This document shows positions 1 to 6,503 of a stretch of 27,107 nt of DNA, piece after piece. How positions within the stretch are numbered: the stretch's first letter is position 1; each line of letters starts with the position of its first letter. Below the pieces are notes generated by a model. It saw only the letters and a program-made list of their open reading frames with translations, was not told the origin of the DNA and searched no databases. The translations under genes were made by a program, and so were the position numbers. The stretch lies in contig JAZGEV010000084.1 of assembly GCA_036478895.1 (NCBI GenBank), positions 1-27,107 on the forward strand. The letters are read 5' to 3'. Origin of the DNA: S010-17 sp036478895 (GTDB taxonomy: Bacteria; Bacteroidota; Bacteroidia; Flavobacteriales; Flavobacteriaceae).

Positions 1-1
1 A

Positions 2-520
2 ATTGAGCTAACTGCCTTTGTTTTTAACCATAAATTAAATATTGACCCAAAGCCCGTTTATAATATTTATATATTATTAAATTTTTTATTTTACTTTATT
101 TTCTATAAAAATCATTTTAATAAAACAAGAAACAAAAAAATAGCAAATCTTTTTATTGTATTGCATTTAGGTCTGTTTTTTGGCACGTTATTTTTTTTAA
201 AAACAGATTTTTTCAGCAAGTTATATTCTAATATTATTGTGTTTAGTTCGGTTTTATTAATTATTATTTTACTGTTATATTTGGTTGAAATAATAAATGA
301 TAAGCGCATTATTTTTAATCTTAAAAAATCCTTTATTTATTGGATAAGTATTGGCGCTATTTTATTTCATATAGGTATTATTCCTATAATGATTACTTCT
401 GAATATTTACAGTTTCACGGCTTGTATCAATACATTATAATCCCTTTAAATTATATTATGTATGGCTGTTTTATTATAGGTATAATTGTGTCGGACAACA
501 AAACTAAAAATTATAATTAG
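2..520 (+). CDS. Polytopic membrane protein of unknown family, 5' end outside the window
   Basis: The frame is open from base 2 to the stop at 518-520, so this is the 3' part of a gene that starts before the window. A TTG at 161 could be taken as a start, but the codons before it encode recognisable family sequence (IDPKPVYNIY), which argues against it. The product is a string of hydrophobic helices. It aligns along its length with the 212-residue protein at 6500-7138: compare FIYWISIGAILFHIGIIPI here with FIFWISVGSLLFFIGVIPI there. By that alignment about 40 N-terminal residues, the first TM segment and a half, are missing. It should be an inner-membrane protein with about seven TM helices. 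I do not recognise a named family or catalytic motif. The next gene starts 16 bases downstream, so the two are probably cotranscribed. Confidence 0.75.
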   Translation: MELTAFVFNHKLNIDPKPVYNIYILLNFLFYFIFYKNHFNKTRNKKIANLFIVLHLGLFFGTLFFLKTDFFSKLYSNIIVFSSVLLIIILLLYLVEIINDKRIIFNLKKSFIYWISIGAILFHIGIIPIMITSEYLQFHGLYQYIIIPLNYIMYGCFIIGIIVSDNKTKNYN

Positions 521-536
521 TAACCCTTTAAAATAA

Positions 537-974
537 ATGAAATCAAAATTACCATTACTCGTACTTATTATTGCATCTTTATTGTTTATTTATGCATTTA
601 ACAAACCAAACAATACACTTGCTGCACCAGCAAAATTGATTACAGTTAAACAAGCAGATGATTTAACAAAAAACTTTAATGCCCGCTATAATGCGATGTC
701 TTTTACACTTGGCAAAAACGATAATAGATCCAGTTGGTATTCTATTGCCGAGTTGGAAGAATATATTGCTTATATAAAAAGCGAAGGCGCTTCTAAAAAT
801 TTAAATGTGGATGGCATTCGCTTTTATTTTGGTGCTTATGGTGAAAACGATGGCTCCTATTCTACCATGTTTTTAGTACCAACAGTTGCAAGCGAAACAG
901 ATAGTAAAGATACTAAAAAAATACAGCCTTTGAATTATGGTGCATTAGGTCAACCACCTTCAAAAACGTATTAA
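537..974 (+). CDS. Small secreted hypothetical protein (145 aa)
   Basis: The protein begins MKSKLPLLVLIIASLLFIYA, a typical signal peptide or membrane anchor of about 20-29 residues. A mixed, mostly polar domain of about 115 residues follows, with no cysteine after the signal region. The segment around residues 90-110 (VDGIRFYFGAYGENDGSYST) looks like a folded beta-rich core, and the C-terminus is short and rich in polar residues. I do not recognise the family. It lies 16 bases after the partial membrane gene and 4 bases before the next membrane gene of the same family, so these three form one transcription unit. That suggests the exported product works with the membrane proteins, which is inference from position only. 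The ATG at 537 is the only sensible start. Confidence 0.8.
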   Translation: MKSKLPLLVLIIASLLFIYAFNKPNNTLAAPAKLITVKQADDLTKNFNARYNAMSFTLGKNDNRSSWYSIAELEEYIAYIKSEGASKNLNVDGIRFYFGAYGENDGSYSTMFLVPTVASETDSKDTKKIQPLNYGALGQPPSKTY

Positions 975-978
975 TTTT

Positions 979-1227
979 ATGGAAAAATACATCATTTTAA
1001 GTGTCGAGATTTTAACTTTTATTGTGGCGTTGTTCTACTATAAAAAAATAACGACTGGTAAAATGATGTATTTTATCTATTTTTTGGCTTATACATTAAT
1101 CTCTGAAATCTTTGCCCATTACTTGTCTCATGTAGGGCAATCTTCATTTTATGTTTATAATATATATATTCTTATTTCGGTTTTTTATACGATAATACAA
1201 AACAAATTGGTGGACCAGGTTGGATAA
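979..1227 (+). pseudogene. Truncated N-terminal third of a second polytopic membrane protein, fused to lipoprotein DNA
   Basis: Residues 1 to about 76 align with the start of the 212-residue membrane protein at 6500-7138; both contain a VYNIY motif followed by an aromatic TM segment. Homology stops at about base 1205. From about 1207 the DNA matches the interior of the lipoprotein gene at 2257-2919, starting at the shared GGTGGACCAGG, but in a different reading frame. The membrane frame therefore ends at a stop at 1225-1227 after five foreign residues (VDQVG). Only two to three of the expected seven TM helices remain, so the product is unlikely to work. The gene starts 4 bases after the secreted protein gene, in the same operon. 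The fusion looks like a deletion or recombination between two local genes. Confidence 0.75.
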
Positions 1228-1637
1228 GCGGTTATTATTACGACCATTTATGGATTACCCTAATGCTTATGGATATGGAGATTACAGGTGATGAAGACCG
1301 AAGATGTCAAAGCTTCCAAATAGAAATAATTAAACAAAAAGAAGGAGATATGCTAAATAGAGTGCATATACCTGCAATTGGGCCAACAGGAAACTCTTGT
1401 TCGGGATTAATTAATGAGTTTTACACACCAGAAACTACAAACATTAATGTGAGTAGTATGACCATTAATAACGTAACCTATCAAAAAGTAATAACGTTTC
1501 AAGTGTCTGGCGGTTGGGTAGATTTTTATACGCTATTCAACGAATCTACCATTCACACAGTATATTATGATATGAAACACGGTGTCATTGGTCTTGATGA
1601 CGCTGTAAATAATCTACACTATAGACTGGTAAATTAG
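1207..1637 (+). pseudogene. 3' fragment of a duplicated lipoprotein gene
   Basis: This is a second copy of codons ~79-220 of the lipoprotein gene at 2257-2919. It has lost its promoter, start codon, signal peptide and lipid-attachment cysteine. The lipoprotein frame is open from the junction, through an ATG at 1263 that could give a 124-residue product, to a TAG at 1635-1637. Over the final ~120 residues only seven amino-acid differences from the intact copy are visible (for example D/E, Y/C, S/T, L/I, I/V, F/L and T/A), so the duplication is recent. Without a signal peptide an ATG-1263 product would stay in the cytoplasm, so I call this a pseudogene. Its stop codon is the TAG within the TTAGTGAAACTCC head of the adjoining structured repeat, as in the intact copy. 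Confidence 0.75.
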
Positions 1638-1732
1638 TGAAACTCCACGCATTTTTTAGTGTGGATAGTTGAACTAACCCCACTTTTTCAGCGGGGTCTG
1701 CGGGTTTTATTCCCCGACGCTTGCGTTGAAAT
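1634..1732 (+). repeat. Modular hairpin repeat, copy A
   Basis: The order of parts is: head TTAGTGAAACTCC; hairpin 1 (CCACGC 1645-1650 / GTGTGG 1659-1664); a near-palindrome TAGTTGAACTA; hairpin 2 (CCCCAC 1678-1683 / GCGGGG 1691-1696); a T-rich link; hairpin 3 (CGACGC 1715-1720 / GCGTTG 1723-1728). It is nearly identical to copy C at 2916-3010, having been duplicated along with the lipoprotein gene. Related copies at 1799, 12455 and 16231-16566 keep the layout but change stem sequences. It may act as an mRNA 3' structure for the lipoprotein gene, whose stop codon it supplies. Confidence 0.75.
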
Positions 1733-1739
1733 AAAAAAA

Positions 1740-1761
1740 GGGCATCACTGCAATGATGCCC
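1740..1761. terminator. Strong hairpin with adjacent A tract (intrinsic terminator if read on - strand)
   Basis: GGGCATCA (1740-1747) pairs perfectly with TGATGCCC (1754-1761) around a 6-base loop. Seven A residues precede it, so on the - strand it reads as a stem followed by a U tract, the usual intrinsic terminator layout. No U tract follows on the + strand, although the flanking genes are on +. It is duplicated at 3021-3042. Confidence 0.5.
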
Positions 1762-1798
1762 AATAGATAACAAATAATTATAAACACTCAAATCATTT

Positions 1799-1872
1799 AT
1801 TAGTGAGACTCCACGCTTTATTGGCGTGACTAGTCAAACTAATCTCGCTTTTTAGCGGGATATTGATTCAAT
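1799..1872 (+). repeat. Modular hairpin repeat, copy B (short form, apparent insertion)
   Basis: Head TTAGTGAGACTCC; hairpin 1 CACGC (1812-1816) / GCGTG (1824-1828); hairpin 2 ATCTCGC (1842-1848) / GCGGGAT (1855-1861). The third module is absent. The leader before it (about 1762-1802) is the same as the leader at 3043-3083, but there the hydrolase start follows directly. Copy B therefore looks like DNA inserted in one of two otherwise matching leaders. Confidence 0.65.
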
Positions 1873-1883
1873 ACTTTTTATTT

Positions 1884-2165
1884 AAAAAATAAAATTATGA
1901 ATAAAAAATAAACCATACTTCAATAAGCTCAGTAATCTGGCTTTCTTTTAGCAAACTGTTTTTAACCAGTATTTTAATTATCCCATTTATCACAACAATT
2001 AAAGCGCAAATTACTACAGAAATAATCCATTCCAAAAGTATCGATTCCGTACTAATAGATGTTAGTAAAGCACCTTTTATCGAAAAATCAGTATTTTTAT
2101 CAAAAACAACAAACCTAATAAACACAAGGATTACCGTAAAACTCAAAAAACAAATTTGTCCCATA
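1884..2165 (+). pseudogene. Decayed 5' remnant of a second secreted-hydrolase gene
   Basis: About 70 bases around 2006-2075 are nearly identical to 3181-3250 in the hydrolase gene and encode the same mature N-terminus (AQITTEIIHSKSIDSVLIDV). A signal-peptide-like stretch precedes it but is out of frame with the ATG at 1896, which meets a stop after four codons (MNKK). A change in the A-rich run would restore a plausible signal peptide. After about 2075 the sequence leaves the intact copy, and the frame ends at a stop near 2176 with no recognisable domain. This is the start of copy 1 of the duplicated lipoprotein-hydrolase unit. Confidence 0.65.
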
Positions 2166-2190
2166 TTCCACTAAAAGTGGAATATAGGAC
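2158..2190. repeat. Long perfect-type hairpin before the intact lipoprotein gene
   Basis: GTCCCATATTCCACT (2158-2172) pairs with AGTGGAATATAGGAC (2176-2190) with one mismatch across a three-base AAA loop, giving 14 of 15 pairs. It closes the decayed hydrolase remnant and lies 66 bases before the lipoprotein start. There is no clean U tract, so it may be a terminator-like barrier or a remnant of a mobile inverted repeat. Confidence 0.55.
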
Positions 2191-2256
2191 ACTTCTTGTT
2201 TAACACTTTTTAACTTTACAACGCAATAAAATTATTAACCCATAAATACAAATATT

Positions 2257-2919
2257 ATGAACACAACAATTCTAAAAACATTAGCACTACTTTTTATAAG
2301 TACGCTATTATTGACTAGCTGTAACCAAAGCGAACCCGAAAACGATGAAGAATACTACAAAATAGAAGGAGCAGATCTAGACTACATACCAACTAGTTAC
2401 CAAAATATTGGGGAGATTATTACTTTTAGAAACCAAAATGACCACGAAGTTAGGATGAAAACATGGAGGTATACTAAGAGTAAAAAAATAGGTGGACCAG
2501 GTTGGATAAGCGGTTATTATTACGACCATTTATGGATTGATTTAGAGTTAATCGATATGGAGATTACAGGTGATGATGACCGTAGATATCAAAGCTTCCA
2601 AATAGAAATAATTAAACAAAAAGAAGGTGATATGCTAAATAGAGTTCATATACCAGCAATTGGACCTTCTGGCAATTCCTGTTCGGGATTAATTAATGAA
2701 TTTTACACACCAGAAACTACAAACATTAATGTGAGTAGTATGACCATTAATAACGTAACCTATCAAAAAGTATTAACGTTTCAAGTGTCTGGCGGTTGGG
2801 TAGATTTTTACACGCTATTCAACGAATCTACCATACATACCGTTTATTATGATATGAAACACGGTATTATTGGTTTTGATGATACTGTAAATAACCTACA
2901 CTACAGGCTAGTAAATTAG
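2257..2919 (+). CDS. Hypothetical lipoprotein (220 aa)
   Basis: The N-terminus has a hydrophobic signal peptide ending LLTSC, with Cys22 the probable lipid-attachment site for signal peptidase II. An acidic stretch follows (residues 24-33, NQSEPENDEE), as often seen in surface-exposed Bacteroidetes lipoproteins. The remaining ~185 residues form a polar, probably beta-rich domain with GGPGW at 79-83 and a conserved-looking C-terminus. I recognise no family. The stop codon TAG is part of the structured repeat that follows. A second copy of codons ~79-220 lies at 1207-1637 with few changes. A secreted hydrolase gene follows 176 bases later in the same order in both copies, so the two may be a functional pair at the cell surface (inference). 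Confidence 0.85.
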   Translation: MNTTILKTLALLFISTLLLTSCNQSEPENDEEYYKIEGADLDYIPTSYQNIGEIITFRNQNDHEVRMKTWRYTKSKKIGGPGWISGYYYDHLWIDLELIDMEITGDDDRRYQSFQIEIIKQKEGDMLNRVHIPAIGPSGNSCSGLINEFYTPETTNINVSSMTINNVTYQKVLTFQVSGGWVDFYTLFNESTIHTVYYDMKHGIIGFDDTVNNLHYRLVN

Positions 2920-3010
2920 CGAAACTCCACGCTTTTTTTAGTGTGGTTAGTTGAACTAACCCCACTTTTTCAGCTGGGTCTGTGGGTTTTATTCCCCAAC
3001 GCTTGCGTCG
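2916..3010 (+). repeat. Modular hairpin repeat, copy C
   Basis: Same layout as copy A: head TTAGCGAAACTCC; hairpin 1 CCACGC / GTGTGG; TTAGTTGAACTAA; a weaker hairpin 2; hairpin 3 CAACGC / GCGTCG. It starts within the lipoprotein stop codon. Differences from copy A are scattered point changes, consistent with a recent segmental duplication. Confidence 0.75.
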
Positions 3011-3020
3011 AAATAAAAAA

Positions 3021-3042
3021 GGGCATCACTGCAATGATGCCC
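3021..3042. terminator. Second copy of the GGGCATCA hairpin
   Basis: GGGCATCA (3021-3028) / TGATGCCC (3035-3042) with a 6-base loop, preceded by six A residues. It is identical in stem and loop to 1740-1761, and the orientation again favours termination of - strand transcripts. Confidence 0.5.
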
Positions 3043-3095
3043 AATAGATAACAAATAATTATAAACACTCAAATCATTTATTAAACTTTAAAATT

Positions 3096-3857
3096 ATGAA
3101 AAAAACCCTACACCAACAAATTAACGTTTTAAAAAAAATAGTTATTACCAGTCTGTTAATTGGAACTGTACTTACCACTAAAGCGCAAATTACTACAGAA
3201 ATAATCCATAGCAAGAGTATAGATTCCGTACTAATAGATGTTAGTAAAGCAACTCTTAACTCTAATGTATTATACAATCGTGTGCACTCCTTTGCCAAAC
3301 TAAAAACCTTTAACGATTCTGTTAATGTTTCAAATAAAAATCATTTTGAACAAGCATTGAGCGAACTACATAGGGCATCTAAAATGCAAAAATTCCAAAC
3401 CGTAGATGCCATACGTAATAACTACTCGTTTGAAAAGAGCACCGTAGAAATTGGTATTATCAATACCAATTTTCACAGTATTAATTACAATGGCAAGAAT
3501 GAACAATTGGGTGGTCTTGTATATGATGAAACCGCTAAAAAAATGGCAGCCATAACCAGTAAGCAACCTTTTATAGAAACCCAAACGCTGGTTATTGCGC
3601 CATTAAAAAAATACGCCATAGGGTCTACTATTAATTTCAAGTTTTCAAACACCTTACTTTTTGACGAGAATACCCATAAAAACATCCAAAGTATGGATGT
3701 GGATTTTGATAACGGACAAACCCATACCATCATTACTAACGGTAGCATTGTACAAAATAGTGTTCCTGTAAATTATACTATAAATGGTATAAAAACACTC
3801 ACTTTTAATATTACTTTTACGGATGGTAGTGTTGGTTATACTTTTGGTGAAGTATAA
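3096..3857 (+). CDS. N-terminal part of an interrupted secreted hydrolase (253 aa)
   Basis: The protein starts with a basic N-terminus and a hydrophobic signal segment ending TTKAQ, so export by Sec is likely. About 220 residues follow that look like an N-terminal accessory domain, with repeated beta-type segments such as STINFKFSNTLLF and IKTLTFNITF. No catalytic motif is visible in this part. It ends at TAA 3855-3857, but the same frame continues without another stop to 6116. I take this as the first third of one gene rather than a complete gene. The 5' leader (about 3043-3095) is shared with the decayed copy at 1762-1896. If translated alone it would give an exported protein without the hydrolase core. 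Confidence 0.7.
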   Translation: MKKTLHQQINVLKKIVITSLLIGTVLTTKAQITTEIIHSKSIDSVLIDVSKATLNSNVLYNRVHSFAKLKTFNDSVNVSNKNHFEQALSELHRASKMQKFQTVDAIRNNYSFEKSTVEIGIINTNFHSINYNGKNEQLGGLVYDETAKKMAAITSKQPFIETQTLVIAPLKKYAIGSTINFKFSNTLLFDENTHKNIQSMDVDFDNGQTHTIITNGSIVQNSVPVNYTINGIKTLTFNITFTDGSVGYTFGEV

Positions 3858-4055
3858 TATAGAACATCAACAATACAACACCCTAGAACTACAGCTGATA
3901 TTCCATTTCAAGATTATGGAGAACAGACCTCAACTTATGGGCAAATAGAACATCATATTTGGTATGCAAACCCTAATAACGAAACCTTACTGAAACCTAT
4001 ACTTTTTATTGATGGTTTTGATCCCGAAGATGAAAGTAAAATATTACGTTGCGAA

Positions 4056-6116
4056 ATGGACGATCCAAATGATTATAGCAAAAAGTCTATTGAAGAATTA
4101 ATGGTTTATAATGGTTTTACGCCCATTATTCCAGAGCTAAATGCCTTGGGCTATGACGTGATTGTGGTGAATCAGCCTGAACATAGTATTCAAGAAAATA
4201 ATTTCCAAGAAATAGATGGTGGCGCAGACTACATAGAACGTAATGCTATGGCACACATACAATTGTATCAAGATTTAAATACCACATTAACAGCAAACGG
4301 CAGTATAGAGCAACTGGTAATTTTAGGCCCAAGTATGGGTGGACAGATATCGCGTTATGCTTTGGCGTATATGGAGAAAAAGCAAGATGAAACAGGTTTG
4401 GCGGAATGGAATCACAATTGCAGGTTGTGGGTAAGTATAGACAGTCCGCACCAAGGTGCAAATATACCTTTGGGTGGACAAGCAAATATTTTCTTTTTTG
4501 GGTATCCATTAGGAAATCAAGAGGCCAAAGATAAATATGATAAAAAATTAAAATCTTATGCAGGTAGACAGCAAATTATTGAGCAGTTTGATAGAGATTA
4601 TAATGGTGGTCCACCATTTTATTATCTACCATATACATCACCACCTTCTTTGCATACAGCTTACTATAATAATTTAAATAATAATGGGTTAGCAGGTTCC
4701 AATGGATATCCAATGAATTTAAGGAAAATAGCAATAGCAAATGGCTCAATTGCAGGTAATAAAATAAATAATGAAGGTGAGAAAGTTTTAAATGTGGTAG
4801 CTTTTAAAGGAAGTGTTAAAGGTTTTTCTAACGAAATATGGAATACAAATACAACTCAAAATTCAATTTTTAAAGGCTTTAAAATTGAAAAAGAGTTGGA
4901 TGCTGGTTGGATTTATGTTTCTTTATCTTTTACTAAAACTAAAATGGAAGTCATTAATAACAATACAAATCCAAAAGGTGTTTTGGATGTATTACCTGGT
5001 GGTTTATTTAATACTGTTGGTGATATATTAGGAGATGACGACACTGGTATAATTAAAGAGTTAGAACAGCAAAGGTTAGACTGTAATATATCCTTTTTTC
5101 ATATACGAGATTATAAAGAAAATCATGCTTTTATACCAACACATTCTACATTAGACACTAATGGTTTCAGTGACTGGTATCAGCCAATAGATGAAAATTT
5201 ACTTTGTAACGCTCAAAACCCTCAAACACCTTTTGATAATTATTATGGTGAAGAACATAATTCTGATCATGTTACTTTTACAACAAAAACAAAAGATTGG
5301 TTGTTTGCAGAAATCCAAGCTACAAACCTTAGTGAATATCCTACACCTTCAGTTTATTTAACCGAAAATGATTTAGTTGGTGCCGATAGAATATGTTACA
5401 ATGATACAGAAACATTTACCTATAGTATTTGTAAATTACCTGATAATGTAGAATGGTCAACATCAATTAACTTACAAATTAATAATATTACGGATAATAG
5501 TATTACTGTAACATCTACAAATGCAAATACAGCCTTGCATTGGATTGATGCTACACATAATGGTGTCCTTTTATTAAGGAAATTTATTCAAGGTAAACCT
5601 TATATTACCTATACAATAACCAATCAAATTCAAAACCGTTATATCATTGAATTACAAGGTGTTTCTTTTGGTAGTACGGTAACTTGGGAACAAACAGGTG
5701 GAGATGGTACTTTATTTGATGGTGGTTTTGGTGATACCATAAGAGGTGCAACTGGCGTTAATGCAAATTGGACAGTAGAAGGCATTGCCCATATTACCAA
5801 CAATTGTGGTTCGTCAAATATGCCTTTTGTAATTCAAGGCCCTAATGATCCTTGCAGTAGTTTAAGTTTAAGAAAAACAGGCGTTAATAAATACACTGCC
5901 AAAACAGACCCAAATGGTGATTGGTTAGAAGATCCTTGTAATAATCTTTCCATAAACAATGCGGAGTTGTATAATATTTATGGTGAAAAAGAAGAAGATT
6001 TTATACCCAATAATGATGAAATTGAAATTAATGAACCATTACAACCTGGTACTGTAAAATACATAAGAGCCAATGTAAATGGTGAAATTATTTATAAAAC
6101 TATTGTTGTTGAATAA
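4056..6116 (+). CDS. C-terminal part of the interrupted hydrolase: alpha/beta-hydrolase core and T9SS-like tail (686 aa)
   Basis: A nucleophile elbow GPSMGG is visible at residues 91-96 of this part, with Ser93 the likely catalytic serine (about residue 413 of the restored protein), set in a lipase-like context (LVILGPSMGGQISRYAL). Histidines around EEHNSDHVTF (about residue 405) could supply the catalytic His; I cannot assign the acid. After about residue 430 the protein becomes Asn/Thr-rich and beta-type, like the linker and Ig-like modules of T9SS cargo. The last ~50 residues (AELYNIYGE... to IIYKTIVVE) resemble a type A sorting domain. This part has no signal peptide, and the ATG at 4056 would cut off the first core strand, so on its own it should be neither exported nor properly folded. 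The substrate is unknown; an esterase or lipase role is family-level inference. Confidence 0.7.
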   Translation: MDDPNDYSKKSIEELMVYNGFTPIIPELNALGYDVIVVNQPEHSIQENNFQEIDGGADYIERNAMAHIQLYQDLNTTLTANGSIEQLVILGPSMGGQISRYALAYMEKKQDETGLAEWNHNCRLWVSIDSPHQGANIPLGGQANIFFFGYPLGNQEAKDKYDKKLKSYAGRQQIIEQFDRDYNGGPPFYYLPYTSPPSLHTAYYNNLNNNGLAGSNGYPMNLRKIAIANGSIAGNKINNEGEKVLNVVAFKGSVKGFSNEIWNTNTTQNSIFKGFKIEKELDAGWIYVSLSFTKTKMEVINNNTNPKGVLDVLPGGLFNTVGDILGDDDTGIIKELEQQRLDCNISFFHIRDYKENHAFIPTHSTLDTNGFSDWYQPIDENLLCNAQNPQTPFDNYYGEEHNSDHVTFTTKTKDWLFAEIQATNLSEYPTPSVYLTENDLVGADRICYNDTETFTYSICKLPDNVEWSTSINLQINNITDNSITVTSTNANTALHWIDATHNGVLLLRKFIQGKPYITYTITNQIQNRYIIELQGVSFGSTVTWEQTGGDGTLFDGGFGDTIRGATGVNANWTVEGIAHITNNCGSSNMPFVIQGPNDPCSSLSLRKTGVNKYTAKTDPNGDWLEDPCNNLSINNAELYNIYGEKEEDFIPNNDEIEINEPLQPGTVKYIRANVNGEIIYKTIVVE

Positions 6117-6121
6117 AATTA

Positions 6122-6239
6122 TCATTTATTAAATGAAATCTAGTAACCTTTGCGTTTAAAAAAAAATAAGCGCACTGGTTACTATATTTATAAATTATTA
6201 GTTATAATAACTCAAAAAAAGGGGGTTTTTCCCCTTTTA
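6122..6239. terminator. Cluster of inverted repeats after the hydrolase, ending in a terminator-like stem
   Basis: Three structures follow the stop at 6116. TCATTTA/TAAATGA (6122-6136) is a perfect palindrome with a one-base centre. TAGTAACC (6141-6148) pairs with GGTTACTA (6177-6184), with inner TGCG/CGCA pairs. AAAAGGGG and CCCCTTTT (about 6217-6238) make a bidirectional terminator-like stem with a TTTT end. The last is the best terminator candidate for the hydrolase gene. Confidence 0.5.
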
Positions 6240-6300
6240 CAACACGATAATTTCTCTTTATTTTGTACCGAACTAATAACAACAATTTGCAACTATAATA

Positions 6301-6322
6301 AACCTTAATTTTATTTAAGGTT
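6301..6322 (+). promoter_or_regulatory. Leader hairpin before the kinase operon
   Basis: AACCTTAA (6301-6308) pairs perfectly with TTAAGGTT (6315-6322) across a 6-base loop. It lies 22 bases before the ATG at 6345, so it probably falls in the 5' leader of the two-component operon. Its role is unknown. Confidence 0.4.
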
Positions 6323-6344
6323 GTTAAAAATTGCAAAAACAAAT

Positions 6345-6503
6345 ATGACTGTACAACACCATTCTTTTTTTAATCCCGAAATATTAATTATTAGCTTTAC
6401 AATTGTATTGTTATTATTAGGGTTTGCAATTATATTTTTGTTTTTGTTTATTCAAAAACAAAAGCAGAAACTGGAGGATTGTAAAAAATTGAAAAATAAA
6501 TGA
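6345..6503 (+). CDS. Single-TM peptide resembling the kinase membrane anchor (52 aa)
   Basis: From the ATG at 6345 this encodes 52 residues: a short polar N-terminus, one strong TM helix (about residues 10-34) and a basic tail (QKQKQKLEDCKKLKNK). The TM and its border, LLLLGFAIIFLFLFIQKQKQK, closely match residues 20-38 of the histidine kinase at 7170 (LLLGLTLVFLFLFIQKKKK). It is therefore a paralogue of the kinase anchor without the catalytic domains. An upstream in-frame TTG (6321) lies in the leader hairpin and is less likely. The stop overlaps the next gene's start (ATGA), which suggests translational coupling and a retained gene. It could pair with the kinase helix, or be a leftover of a duplicated kinase gene. 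Confidence 0.55.
   Translation: MTVQHHSFFNPEILIISFTIVLLLLGFAIIFLFLFIQKQKQKLEDCKKLKNK

Larger units (their letters stand above)
3096..6116 (+). pseudogene. Secreted alpha/beta-hydrolase gene interrupted by one in-frame stop
   Basis: The N-terminal and C-terminal open frames are in the same phase and separated only by the TAA at 3855-3857. Read through that codon, the gene encodes about 1006 residues: signal peptide, N-terminal domain, an alpha/beta-hydrolase core, and a C-terminal region resembling a T9SS sorting domain. The codons between the TAA and the ATG at 4056 encode KPILFIDGFDPEDE, the first strand and oxyanion-loop region expected at the start of such a hydrolase core. An ATG-4056 start would remove it. 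One base change (from a CAA, AAA or GAA codon) explains the break. A sequencing error or genuine readthrough cannot be excluded from the sequence. Confidence 0.75.

Noticed and set aside
1740..1761. GGGCATCA hairpin as terminator of the lipoprotein gene on +
   Set aside because: There is no U tract on the + side; the A tract precedes the stem, so only - strand termination fits the usual pattern.
1895..2164. Open frame on the - strand (89 codons)
   Set aside because: The + strand matches the start of the hydrolase gene; the - frame is only the reverse complement of that remnant and has no features of its own.
4056..4100. ATG at 4056 as the true start of an independent hydrolase gene
   Set aside because: The preceding codons in the same frame encode the conserved first strand of the hydrolase core, and no signal peptide follows this ATG although the protein has a T9SS-like tail.
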